29,110 nt of DNA from Cladosporium sp. IMV 00045 (GCA_001931905.2 MSJI02000583.1:1-29110); one strand, 5' to 3'. Positions 1 to 9,764 are shown, counted from the stretch's first letter. Translations and numbers: made by a program. Notes: generated by a model from the letters alone, not told the origin.

Positions 1-189
1 GAGCTACCGAGTGTGGGTACGGATGTGAGTGGGAGCGCAGTGCATGTGAGTGGAGTGGATGCGCAAGCACAGAACCTTTGCGAATGTAAACAATTTAGCA
101 CCCCGCACGGTGAGGTGAGATTGGCTCGAGATGCTGTGGCGCGAGAAGGGTCTGTGCTGCACGCAATTAAAATGGCGTAAGATGTTTCT

Positions 190-921
190 TCAGTAGGAAG
201 GAGCGACCGTATGTCGTGGATCGGCAGTATGTTGTATCCAGTAGGTTGTTGGCCACTGTAGCCGGTCGATCCAACTCACCACAGACTCAGATGCGACATC
301 AGTTGTTAGGATTGGTTGCTCAGAAGTAATTGAAGTGTAGGGCACCACTTGACCACCAGGAACCGTCGAAGATCTGCATTGGTCGATTGATCGCTGTGGA
401 CAGCTGACCATGAGCTCAGGGCCTCTGAGCTCTGCGTCTCCACAGGCATGCAGTGCAATCTCCACAACCACCAGCGCCGTGGCGAAGAGTGCATTCACAT
501 CCGGCCGAAAGACTCCAAACCGAACAGCGGCCAATGATACAGCGTCAGAACCCTTGGACTCCGAGTGAAGTGTAGTGGCCTCTGAAACATTACCAGATGA
601 TTGCCCACAGCGAGTATTGCTGGAAATCTCAGACTTTGTCCAGGAATCAGCTGCCCGGGGCTGCTCACCAATACGCAAGGGAAGTCCGCTGATGGTAGCA
701 CCTACGTATGTTCTGGTGATGGTAGCAGCTCGAACGCTTCCAATGGCAGAACAAGCTTGATTCGAAAATGGTCGCACTTTCAAATTTATGGGAGATCCGT
801 GGTCCTGGTAAAAGCACATCCTGTGATAAAGCAGCAAACCCTTGCTCTTCAGCAACTTCAATGGATTTTGGCGCTTCCCCTCGAACGGGAGCGCGTTCGA
901 GGGGCTCGAGGTATCTTTCAT
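190..921 (-). CDS. Hypothetical protein, orphan open frame
   Basis: This is an uninterrupted minus-strand frame of 243 codons from an ATG at 921 to a TGA at 190-192; the frame stays open a further 54 nt upstream to at least 975, but without an ATG. I recognise no domain. The translation has no clear signal peptide or membrane helix, one short hydrophobic run in the middle (around ALFATALVVVEIAL) and scattered cysteines. A stop-free run this long is unlikely by chance at about 50% GC, which is the only argument for a gene. Against it, a plus-strand frame (601-1014) overlaps it, and the base composition does not clearly favour either strand. It could be a fast-evolving lineage-specific gene, a remnant, or chance. 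Confidence 0.28.
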   Translation of the reverse strand: MKDTSSPSNALPFEGKRQNPLKLLKSKGLLLYHRMCFYQDHGSPINLKVRPFSNQACSAIGSVRAATITRTYVGATISGLPLRIGEQPRAADSWTKSEISSNTRCGQSSGNVSEATTLHSESKGSDAVSLAAVRFGVFRPDVNALFATALVVVEIALHACGDAELRGPELMVSCPQRSIDQCRSSTVPGGQVVPYTSITSEQPILTTDVASESVVSWIDRLQWPTTYWIQHTADPRHTVAPSY

Positions 922-1042
922 CGACCCTCCGGAGAATCTGAGAGGAAGTCGTATGATACTTTGTACTTTGACCAAGCGGTGCTCATGGTTCTTTTCAAGA
1001 CTATCCTTGTATAGAAATGCCGATGAAGTGTATCTTGCTATC

Positions 1043-1072
1043 GTTGGCGTTGGTGTTGGCGTTGGCGTTGAT
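1043..1072. repeat. GTTGGC hexamer repeat, about five units
   Basis: There are five consecutive hexamers of the form GTTGGC, the second and fifth each carrying changes (GTTGGT, GTTGAT). It is simple-sequence DNA in a stretch with no confident gene. Confidence 0.8.
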
Positions 1073-2357
1073 GGAGCTTAAGTGACGAGCATCATTGGAC
1101 TTGTGCTCATCAAATGGAAAATTTCAGCGTCTCATCAACGCACCGAGTCATTTCAATGTCAGAAAGACTGCCATTGTATCAATTGCAAGAGTGCTTCTCG
1201 AAGTGATGTATCTTCTCTGCTGACAGGCATGAGGTGAAGTCTGTCGTCGCCTCCCGAGGAATGCCGAGCTGACCCGAAAAGCATGGTGTCTCAGCACCAG
1301 CGAAAGCCTTACCATTCCAGCTCTTCATCATCAAGAATACGTCGTGGCGATACTGCTCTGACTTGTTCGAGATTCTCTTGTTGCTTTGAGCGTTTTCTTT
1401 GGCTGTGGATGTTTTGTCCACGTCTTGGGGCGCAATGTCGACGCGTCGTCAACTGGTGTACTTGGAAGGCCGAAGAAGCTTCTTCTAGCGTCAATATCAG
1501 CAGGATCATCGCTTGAGAGTTGTTTATCATGGCGAGAACGATGAAAATGGCGTTTTGACCATGGGGGCCGAGCGAAGTTGATGAAAGATCGCGACTTCGA
1601 TGCTGAGGGAGGCCTTGTGCCTCTTTTCAGCTGTCGGTAAGTGATGGACTGTCGGTATACCATGTTCTTTAGCGCTTTGTATGTTCATTGGTGTTGTGGC
1701 ATTCGGTTGCGGTCCTGCAGGTGTCCCCAAGGTGTTGATAAGCTTGTATAGTGCGTATCGCAGCGAACAGATGCTGGCACAGACTTTGACGGGTGGCTGC
1801 ATTGCTCTGCAGGCCTGCGACCGGGCGACAAACGGAGAGACTGATATGCTTGTGGCAAGCCATATGAAGATGTAAAATGGAGAGAAGAATCTCTGAGGCG
1901 CTCAGAGGTATTGCAATTTGTATTGATGGGAGTGAGTGAGAGACAAGTGATGAGGGCGAAGCTACACGTGCAAGGTGAAAGGGGGCTGGGTCAATTGGGC
2001 ACATGCTATTGTTTGTTCTGACGTTATGTAGGCTCGCCGTTTGATTGTCAATCAGATTCCCATCACCAACTCCGATTGAGGTGTGCTAACAAGCTGCGTG
2101 GGCTCAACGAACGCTTCGGGATGTTGAGCAGTCGAGCGCTTCTTTCCTGCGTCGCTCCTTCCTCCAGCCCACGACACTCTATTTCAACCTCACCCTTGCG
2201 TTCCTCTTTGCTTACTCACGTACCAGCATCCTCTCGTCATCGCATCTCATCATTTCCATCATTTTGGCGCGTCTTTTTCGGCTGGAATCACCCGGCCCCT
2301 TCATCGCCTCCGCCGGATCCACCAGCGAACACCACGCCAGAAGACGCAGACGACGAC

Positions 2358-4798
2358 ATGGCCAACGTGCAAATTTTCCGGCAGCGCGAGATCCAACGCA
2401 ACCCGATCACTACGACCAAAGTGGATCAAGCGCAGAGTCTGCAGCTCGTGCAGACCATGCTCCATGGAGCGATGAGCACGCTGACTTACAGCCGGGGACT
2501 GTTTCCCACGAAGGCCTTCAAAGAGTGCTTCTACGACAGCCAAGATACGACAATCCCCTACGAGACCTTCGCAAAAGGCGCGCTGCCCACCCTCAAAGCC
2601 GAAGCGATTTCGCCGAGCACGAAGGTGCCTGTGTTGATGCGGCAGCAGAGCAGGCGTGCAGATCGGTTTCTTGACTGGCTTGTAAGCACCCACGTTGTAT
2701 CATCACATCAATACCAGCAATCGCGTACTGACTGGTGGCAGGAGAAAGGCGTTTTCCAAGAAATTGAGTCCGGCAAGCTTCGCGCTGTTCAAATCTTCAT
2801 ACACCCGCACCATGAGCTTCGTCACCAGGTGCTTGAAACGTACACTTTTACCGTTCATTACACCACTGCAGGGAATGGGAGGAGGGTCCCAAGTGGTCTG
2901 ACTGCAGGCACTTCGGGTGAGGAAACCGCTACTATGGAAGCCACCAACATTGCCCTTCAACAACTTCTGCGCAAATTGGGACAAACGTGCGAAGATCTTC
3001 CAATTCTACCAGGTACGTGTACTCTGATCGACCTCAAGACCTTTATTGACTTGAAAGACAGCCCAACGAATGCTTTCTATGGGACTTGTCTACGAAGGTA
3101 GACTTCCACGCGTCACGCCTGTCGCAGGGTTTGGCCCTGATGAAGGGGGCGATCTATCGTTTCCTACCATCGAAGGCTGGCGTGTTGCTACAGAGTCATG
3201 CGAGCTCGCTTCGGGTCTTCACAGGTAAAGTGATCTTCAAAGATTGCACTGAAAGGCGCTGACCATTTCCTAGCTCCCATCTGAAGATTACTGGATTGCA
3301 ACCTGACCAAAAACACCTGGACATCAGCCAGGTCTCACAGCTGCCAAAAGACCTCACATTTGCCCTCAATACATCGCGATACGACGATGTATTGTCAATG
3401 CCTCCACCCGCTACTCTACCACGCCCACAAAGTAATTCGAAAAGGGCTCGCGAAAACACGTCAAAGCGAAGCTCTCAGCAAGCAAGTCCCATCCGAGACT
3501 CTTCGGTGAGTGGCATAGACGGAAACCTGGAGGCATCAAGGGAGCAAGTCAATGGCAAAGAAGAAGGAACGCGTTCCATTCTTACCAGACGGATGAACAG
3601 CGAAATCGGACGGATGATGCAGCCGGAGCAGATCACGCAGGGAGATACACAAACGCAGGGCACCTATTTTGCTCCGACGAAAACGTTCGAAGATGAAGAC
3701 CTTGTCACTGCCACCCCAACGACGGTGCACACGCCTTCCACCAGAGCTGCCAGAAAATCATCAAACACCAACGAAGGCGCGTTTTCGCTCCACCCGAGAA
3801 AGAGACAAGATCTCATGCAGCGCAAAGAACATCTTACAAAGACGGCAAGGGATATTGCCGAAACGGCAGGCACGTTGACGCAGACGGGGCAATACGTCCT
3901 TTGTCAATGCGGCTTTGGAGGAGAGGAAGGTGACATGGTACAATGCTCGGTCTGCGACACCTGGCAACACTTGCACTGCTGTGGATATGTCGGAGAGAAC
4001 GATCCACGTCTTCCTGAGGATCACTACTGCTACTGCTGTCTTGTGGACGAGACGGACACCCTGAAGGCGATCCAAGAGCTCGCTCTTGAGCGTCGCGCTC
4101 TGTTCTATGTGTTCCATTTCGGAATGAGGTCTAAGGCGAACATGACCAACACTTTGGGTAAGTACAGAAGACTGACAATGCCTGGGAACATGTGCTAATG
4201 GAATTGCTCATTAGGACTTGACAAGCAGAAGGGAAGCGACCTACACAAAATGATCGTCGACGGCAAATTCGTCGAAGCGGCGGTGAACTCTCACAAACCC
4301 GGGTATAGAGTCACCGGCAAAGCGCTTTGGGTTCCTGTGCAAGACAAAGGCAAACTCCGCGAGATGCTCGACGTGTATTTCGATCCCATGACCGCAGTAA
4401 GCCAACATTACGAGCTGCCATCTGGAGAAGCCCGCGTTGGTTCGATTGCTGCAGACATCAATGTGCAATCTCTCCTAGCTATGAGGGCGGACCTACCTGA
4501 GCCTGTTACCAGGAGAGTAAGATCTGGTGAACGTACGCCAACATCCAGCTCCGAACAACCTACTTCAGAGACCCTGGTAGCCCCAATGACGGATAACTCT
4601 GTCAACACATCTGCGCCGCGGAGCTTGAAACGCAAGGCAGCCACAGAAGGGGTGGAAGATGCGACTTTCGCCACTCCTTCGACTACGAGGCAGAATTTCT
4701 CAAGCCTCAAGTCATTGATGGTGATCGATGCTGGAGGAAATTCGAGCCCGTTGTCCGGGCACGGCAGCGTGCAAAAGTCACGAAAGTCAAGACGCTGA
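2358..4798 (+). CDS. HOP1-type meiotic HORMA-domain protein with PHD finger
   Basis: Five exons: 2358-2681, 2742-3012, 3062-3224, 3274-4157, 4215-4798, with introns of 60, 49, 49 and 57 nt, all GT-AG. The exons sum to 2226 nt, giving 741 residues in frame. Residues about 15-260 are a HORMA domain (SLQLVQTMLHGAMSTLTYSRGL, then the QRMLSMGLVYEG strand restored by splicing). A C4HC3 PHD finger follows: C463, C465, C477, C480, H485, C488, C505, C508. The stretch after it (about 520-610) resembles the winged-helix part of the Hop1 chromatin-binding region. Seven SQ/TQ sites lie between HORMA and PHD (S271, S274, S320, T374, T378, T380, T455), as in the Mec1/Tel1 target cluster of yeast Hop1. Known role: meiotic chromosome-axis protein promoting double-strand breaks and interhomolog repair. 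The start at 2358 has G at -3 and +4; an in-frame ATG at 2121 would add 79 low-complexity residues and is less likely. The C-terminus is lysine/arginine rich. Confidence 0.88.
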
Positions 4799-5223
4799 TG
4801 ATAGTGCCGCCGAACCATCGGTGTACGACGAAGGATCGCAAAAGGGACGAAATTGGCTTTCGGGGAGCATTGAGTCGCAAGACGAAGAGTGTTGAAATGC
4901 AAGGTACAGAACAAGCCCTTGGTGGCTTTTTGCTCGGAGATTGATGGACGAAAGTGTACGATAGAAGATAGCTTGAACGAAATGAAACGAACACGTCAAT
5001 TTGATTGAACGATTCTAAGTGATATTCACTGGTTGTTATCGATCGTGATATAGGATATCGAAAAGGAAGACGAGCATTGTAGTCGTGCTCAAAACGATGA
5101 GATTTGATCGACTCACGTGCTTTCGTGCAACAGCGCGCGCGAACTTCATCGAAACACCACCTCGGCTTCTCAACTTTCCATCCAACATCAACAAATAGAG
5201 GAGAGAACTACACCTGACCAACA
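4799..5223. other. Intergenic, HOP1 3' end to dynactin subunit promoter
   Basis: No gene is seen in this 425-bp gap. The last 80 bases are C/A-rich and pyrimidine-rich on the plus strand, typical of a fungal leader directly upstream of the ATG at 5224. Confidence 0.5.
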
Positions 5224-5817
5224 ATGGCCGCCCGACCTCCCACAACCAAACGCACAACAACAACTTCCACCTCAATACCCGCCTCCCGCCCTCCCTGCAA
5301 AATCCACCCCACCGCCATCGTTGCCGACAAAGCGCAAATCACCGGCACCTTCCCCGTCACAATCGCAGAGCACGCCGTAATCCACCCGTACGCACGCATT
5401 CGCGCCGAGCACGGCAGCGTGACGATCGGCTCTCACTGTATCGTCTCAGAGTGCGCTGTCGTCGGTCTGCCTGAGGGCCAGCAAGGCGAGGTCGTGCTCG
5501 ATCGCTGGGTTAACGTCGAGAGCGGCGCGGAGGTGCTGGCGAGACATATTGGTGAGGGCACGGAGGTGGGTGTGCAAGCGAGAGTTGGCGTTGGCGCGAC
5601 GGTGGGGAAGTACTGTCGTTTGACGGCGACGGAGGTCGTGTTGGATGGTGAGCAGGTGGGGGATTTTACGGTGATTTTTGGAGATGGGAAGAGGAGGCGG
5701 GATAAGACGCTTGTGGACAGTGCGGATGTGAGGAGTGCGAGGACCAAGGGACAGGATAGGCATGTAGAGGCGTTGAAGAGGTTGGTGCCTGATGCGAAGG
5801 CGAAGTGGATTACTTGA
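5224..5817 (+). CDS. Dynactin subunit 6 (p27 / DCTN6)
   Basis: This is an intronless gene of 197 residues starting in a strong context (ACAATGG). The body, residues about 20-150, is a left-handed beta-helix built of imperfect hexapeptide repeats (CKIHPTAIVADKAQITGTF, then VTIGSHCIV, GTEVGVQARVGVGATVGKYC), ending in a VIFGDGKRRRDKT segment that matches the conserved end of the DCTN6 family, followed by a short helical tail. In the family this subunit sits with p25, p62 and Arp11 at the pointed end of the Arp1 filament of dynactin and helps the complex engage endosomal cargo. Length fits fungal members (about 180-200). The N-terminal 18 residues are Thr/Ser-rich and probably flexible. It could be confused with gamma-carbonic-anhydrase-like or p25 proteins of the same fold; the GDGKRRRDKT segment favours p27. 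Confidence 0.82.
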   Translation: MAARPPTTKRTTTTSTSIPASRPPCKIHPTAIVADKAQITGTFPVTIAEHAVIHPYARIRAEHGSVTIGSHCIVSECAVVGLPEGQQGEVVLDRWVNVESGAEVLARHIGEGTEVGVQARVGVGATVGKYCRLTATEVVLDGEQVGDFTVIFGDGKRRRDKTLVDSADVRSARTKGQDRHVEALKRLVPDAKAKWIT

Positions 5818-6728
5818 GACGGAGAGGGACGTTTCGCTTGAGGGAAGAAGAGCACGCTTGAGTGCCCATGAAGATATGAGGTGTAAGATTGAACGATGCG
5901 GACTGTGTCAGTTGGTATCACGCCTTTGAACTATCTACGGGCTCTACACCACGGACTTCTGGAACCAGGGCATCCGCGAGCACAATTTCAATGCATCGAA
6001 GGTTCTCTGTTCTGCGAAACAGTTGCTGGTGACATGTCTTCACGGCCAACGCAACCAAAACCATGGCAGTGCTTCTATGAAAGCCTTCCATCACAGCAGC
6101 AGCCGTTGCGCTATCCACGATAGAGAAGGTGTGTGGACAACACAAGTCGAAAAGATCGGCGCCAAGCTATTGCTGGGTCATCAAGGCCACAGGTGCGCAG
6201 AGGAGGGTCACCCTCTTATTCTACCCAGGTGTAACATTCTGATCGTGTGAGTGCTAAACGGACCGAAAACAACTACATCGAACATTTGCGACTCTTCCCG
6301 AGGTACACTCTCACGGCGGAGACCACGGCCAGTCGCCAAGCGACTTACTCCAAAACCCCCGCTTACTGAGCCTCAATACCTCTTCTCAAGTCCACTCCAT
6401 TTTTATAACACCTTCCGTAAGAAGCTGGACGCGCCATGGCGCTGCAACGCTATGGGCCTTGTCATCGACTTGCCCGGTCTTGGGGTCATACCGAAGTTTG
6501 GCTTTCACCAATCACCACGTCACCGGAATAAGATATACCTTCTACCCACAGGGCTTGGTATTGATATCTTTCTTATCCACGCGGTAAACCGCGCCATGTG
6601 AGTTCCAAGAATGGCTCGGTATGCGATGGTAGTCAAAGGCTCAGTAGACGTTGGTCTTGCTATTTAAGCCCTTCGACCCAATTGCGAGAAAACGTGAAGA
6701 CGCCTGCTGCTGCACGCTTGACGGTAAA
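5818..6728. other. Intergenic, upstream of the carboxypeptidase gene
   Basis: This is a gap of about 910 bp with small overlapping frames on both strands (75-116 codons) and no recognisable product. The stretch 5896-6250 has open frames on both strands but none reads as a known family and no splice model was convincing. The right part is taken as promoter: a CGG-N4-CCG palindrome at 6580-6593 and an AT-rich TATTTAAG at 6661-6668 lie upstream of the ATG at 6729. Confidence 0.45.
6580..6593. promoter_or_regulatory. CGG-N4-CCG palindrome, possible zinc-cluster factor site
   Basis: CGCGGT and ACCGCG face each other across two bases, embedding CGG and CCG triplets spaced by four bases, 136 bp upstream of the carboxypeptidase start. 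Fungal Zn2Cys6 factors bind inverted CGG triplets as dimers. A site of this size can arise by chance, so this is only a candidate. Confidence 0.25.
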
Positions 6729-8384
6729 ATGCGGATCTCGTCTGTAACGACTCTCCTACTTGCCCTTGGAGGGGCACACGCCCAGCTTCAATATGGCAAC
6801 AATGAACGTGATACGATCAAGGACAGTGAGGCCGTTGCCAATGCCTTCCCTGAGGTTGAAGGCTTCGAACTATTGTCACCAGCGTTCTTGAAGCCCGAGT
6901 CAACCCCGCCGGGATGGGAAAATGGCACGGCAGGGCCGACTTCCCTTGCTGAGATGGGTATGGCTACACCCAACGCATTCATGATGCACGTCTGACATGC
7001 CGCAGATTACTTCTACCGCACTATCGCGGAGCGAAGGGACTGGCTCTCTTACCGAGCGGCTGACTTTCTCTCAGAGGAAGGCCGTCAGATTCCATATCTA
7101 TTCCTTTCAGACCCGTCTCAGAAGGGTGGCAACACCACCAAGCTCAGGGTTTACATACAGGCTTCCATTCACGGAGACGAGCCTGCAGGAGATCAAGCCG
7201 TCATGGCTCTGATTGGTAAGATGGATGCTAACGAGACCTGGACTTCTTCTCTACTAGAGAAGATGGACATCAAGATTCTCCCCCGCTACAACGTTGACGG
7301 TGTTCACTACTTCCAACGTCAGCTGGCATCAAACTACGACCCAAATCGGGACCTCAACAAATTCGACCGTCAGCAAACTCGCGACATCAGGCGTGAATTC
7401 ATGGACTTTAACCCTCACGTGTGCATGGACCTCCACGAATTTCGAGGCCCTGCTATTTACGGTGGCGAGTGGCAGCACGGCAACGATGGTCTCATCTACG
7501 CCTCTTACAATCTCAACATCCACGAAGACATCCGCAAGGCTCAGGACGACATGTTTCTGCCAGTCATGGACGAGTATCTAACTGCTCATGGCCTCAGGTG
7601 GGACCCTTACGTTGTTGGTGCTGCTTCAGACGAGCCTGGCACTCGCATCGAGTTCTCTGAAGTCCTTACTGAGGCGAAATATGCCCACTTCGGCTACGGT
7701 ATGACACAAGCCTTGTCCTTCCTGTTTGAGATGCGGGGCATCAGTTTGGCGAGCCAGCACTTTCAGAGGCGTACGGTTACTGCTCTCCTGAAGCTAGAGG
7801 CTACACTCAACACCGCCCGCGACCGTGCTGAAGAGGTTTACTCCCTCGTTAGCTCTGCTCGTGATGAATTCGTCTCTTCCAAATCTGACGTCGTCATTAC
7901 CGAGCACTTGACGCAAGAAGAGCGCCCTTTCACCATGGTGCACACGCAAAACGGCTCCGTGGTCGACGTGATGGTGGACTACAGCCACGCCAATCCCCCT
8001 GTTGCCAACCTTACCCGTGCTCGCCCGGAGGCATACCTCATTCCTCGCACATGGAGCGACGTCGCCGAGCTCATGAAGCTTCAAGGCCTCGAGGTTAAGA
8101 CGTTGGAGCATGAATTCCGCGGCACGGTTGAATCCCTCAACATCACCTCAAGTGAGCTCGCTAGTGAGCTTTATGAGGGGCGAGTTCTCAACACGGTTAC
8201 AACGGAGGCAAGCTACAAAGACGTCGTTCTTCCAGCAGGCAGCTTCTGGGTCAGCACCAGACAGCAGAACGCTGCGCTGGCGTTTGCATCTCTCGAGCCG
8301 GAGAACGTTGACTCGTTTGTGAGCTGGGGCATCATTCCCTTGCAGGTCGCGTGGGAATACCCTGTCTTCCGAGTCATGGAGTAA
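6729..8384 (+). CDS. Secreted zinc carboxypeptidase, peptidase family M14
   Basis: Two exons, 6729-6957 and 7006-8384, separated by a 48-nt GT-AG phase-1 intron; 535 residues. Residues 1-18 (MRISSVTTLLLALGGAHA) are a signal peptide, cleaved before QLQYG. The M14 zinc site is complete: H132 and E135 in IHGDE and H220 in DLHEF. N190-R191 (DPNRDLN) match the substrate-carboxylate binding pair, and E318 in FLFEMRG fits the catalytic glutamate. Several NxS/T sites (such as NGT, NTT, NET, NLT, NIT) suggest glycosylation. Expected action: removal of C-terminal residues from peptides outside the cell or in the vacuole. The protein is longer than classical carboxypeptidase A domains because of a C-terminal region of about 200 residues after the catalytic glutamate, which I do not recognise. 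The start at 6729 was chosen because it creates the signal peptide and has A at -3; the same frame is open upstream without supporting features. Confidence 0.87.
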
Positions 8385-8513
8385 ACCGAAAGAAGGATGA
8401 TAGCGATAGGAAAGATAGAAAACAGTAGCTTGTTGCCCTTTTACCAGCACTGCGCTCGATCCAACTGCGCTGCGCCTCCAAAGCTCTCACACATGCTTAT
8501 CGAAGAATATGCA

Positions 8514-8589
8514 ACTCAATCCACCACTCTCACATCCCTCTCTCCGATCAATCTTCCTCCACTCGAATTTTCAAGACCGATATCCAGAA
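8514..8589 (-). pseudogene. Duplicated 3' end of the adjacent F-box-like gene
   Basis: These bases match the end of the next gene (8631-8706) without gaps at about 61 of 76 positions, offset by 117 bases. Read on the minus strand in the same frame, 19 of 23 residues plus the TGA agree (LDIGLENSSGGRLIGERDV against LDIGLEDSSGGRLFGERNV). Ten of the fifteen base differences are synonymous. The offset is a multiple of three, so the copy is in frame with the parent and separated from it only by the parent's stop and about 15 codons. It is probably the remnant of a tandem gene copy; an alternative terminal exon or read-through extension is possible. Confidence 0.7.
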
Positions 8590-8632
8590 CGCCATTACAG
8601 CTCTCATAAATACCCCACAAAGAACATATCAC

Positions 8633-9328
8633 TCAATCCACCAACCTCACATTCCTCTCCCCAAACAACCTCCCACCACTCGAATCCTCCAGCCCAATAT
8701 CCAAAAGGAATCTCATTTCCTGCGCCAACTCCCTGAACCCATTATCGCTCACCGTGCTGTAGTACCACTTGCTAACGCTCAGCCACACCCGCACATCCGT
8801 GACCGCGACCGCTCGTCGTAACAAGCCCCGACGTCGATGGAAGAGTTGACGCAGCGTGATGATCGCTTCACGGACTATTCTGTTGGGACATTCGTGCAGG
8901 GGATAGTCAGGGTGAGGGTCTCCGATGCCGATGCTCAGGGATACGTGTAGCGTTGTTAAGTCTTTGACTCGGCAGGGCATGCGTTGGAAGAAGCATTGGC
9001 GGAGCCCGATTGCGTCGCCGGAGATTTCTATCGTTGCTACACGTTTGTCGGCTGGGAGGGCGTCGATGTGAGCGCGGATCTCGTCGCTGAGAGAGCTGCT
9101 GGTCATGGCGAGGTTGGTGAGGGGCATGAGGAGAGGGGTTTGGCGTTCGCTGGTGTGCGTTGTTTGGGGCTCGGGAGTTTCTTCGTCATTACGAGGGCGG
9201 CTGAGGCTGGAGATGTAGCAGCTGGAGTTTTGTTCGAGGATGGTGTCGTAGATTTGTCGACGCAGCTCTCGTGGTAGGCCGAGGAGACTGGCTTGTGGCG
9301 GAGGAGGTGATGTGGATGGTGTGGACAT
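8633..9328 (-). CDS. F-box-like (LPxELRxxIY) protein, first of two paralogs
   Basis: This is an intronless minus-strand gene of 231 residues from the ATG at 9328. After a Ser/Pro-rich start (residues 1-13) comes SLLGLPRELRRQIYDTIL, the LPxELRxxIY motif that opens the F-box-like or 2EXR-type proteins expanded in Dothideomycetes. These are thought to act as protein-binding modules, some as substrate receptors of SCF ubiquitin ligases; no substrate can be inferred. The rest, including QRMPCRVKDLTTLHVSLSI, aligns with the neighbouring gene at 9765-10649 (QRAPCPVADLTELEITINI), so the two are paralogs. It lacks the basic N-terminal extension of that neighbour. Its last 23 codons are repeated downstream at 8514-8589. 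Two inverted repeats lie in the leader (9358-9424). Expression is not proven. Confidence 0.68.
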   Translation of the reverse strand: MSTPSTSPPPPQASLLGLPRELRRQIYDTILEQNSSCYISSLSRPRNDEETPEPQTTHTSERQTPLLMPLTNLAMTSSSLSDEIRAHIDALPADKRVATIEISGDAIGLRQCFFQRMPCRVKDLTTLHVSLSIGIGDPHPDYPLHECPNRIVREAIITLRQLFHRRRGLLRRAVAVTDVRVWLSVSKWYYSTVSDNGFRELAQEMRFLLDIGLEDSSGGRLFGERNVRLVD

Positions 9329-9764
9329 GCTGTTGATGGGGATGTTGATGGAGCCCCTAACTGTCCGTTGAAGACAGTTATGTTGTTTGTTGGAGCAGTG
9401 ACCTGCGATTGCCTCCGGTCACTGTCGGTTGGGGCTCAGCAGATCCATATGTCATGGCATGTGAAAGTGAAGTGAGGCATGAAGCTGAAGCAGATCATTC
9501 ACATGTAACGTTGCCTGAGGGCTGGTTCAACCCGTCAATCACCGAAGCAAAGTGAAGATGAGAATTTGTGAAGAAGCATTCGTCAATGGCTATGTACCTC
9601 CTAGACCTAACAGTGACAGAATCAATGTACCTCGATCGAGCCGCCTCACGCTTCTGCTCTCCAGATTGTAGCTAATGTTAAACCGCAAAGCAGAACCCAA
9701 CAATCAAGATCAACTTGATAAACGTATTTCCATGTCTCTGTTCAATGGTGTCTAACACCACAGC
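9329..9764. other. Gap between the two F-box-like paralogs
   Basis: This 436-bp gap should hold the promoter and leader of the gene at 8633-9328 and the 3' end of the gene at 9765-10649, both on the minus strand. No further gene is seen. Two 8-bp inverted repeats lie at 9358-9380 and 9396-9424. Confidence 0.5.
9358..9424. repeat. Two adjacent short hairpins
   Basis: TAACTGTC at 9358-9365 pairs with GACAGTTA at 9373-9380 across 7 bases; CAGTGACC at 9396-9403 pairs with GGTCACTG at 9417-9424 across 13 bases. Both lie 30-96 bases upstream of the F-box-like ATG, so they would fall in the leader RNA or promoter. Eight-base stems are expected several times by chance in a window of this size; only their closeness is notable. 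Confidence 0.4.

Larger units (their letters stand above)
1..2357. other. Left-end region without a confident gene
   Basis: No recognisable conserved gene is visible here. The longest open frame runs on the minus strand (190-921, listed separately). Several overlapping minus-strand frames lie at 1179-2004; three frames compete over 1330-1530, and the stretch around 1331-1560 has polar, lysine-rich translations that could belong to an exon, but I could not assemble a splice model. The part nearest 2358 is presumably the HOP1 promoter and leader; the frame of HOP1 exon 1 stays open upstream to an ATG at 2121. A short GTTGGC repeat lies at 1043-1072. Confidence 0.5.

Noticed and set aside
6251..6601. 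116-codon plus-strand frame ahead of the carboxypeptidase
   Set aside because: No domain, no ATG context support, and it overlaps the presumed promoter; treated as a chance frame.
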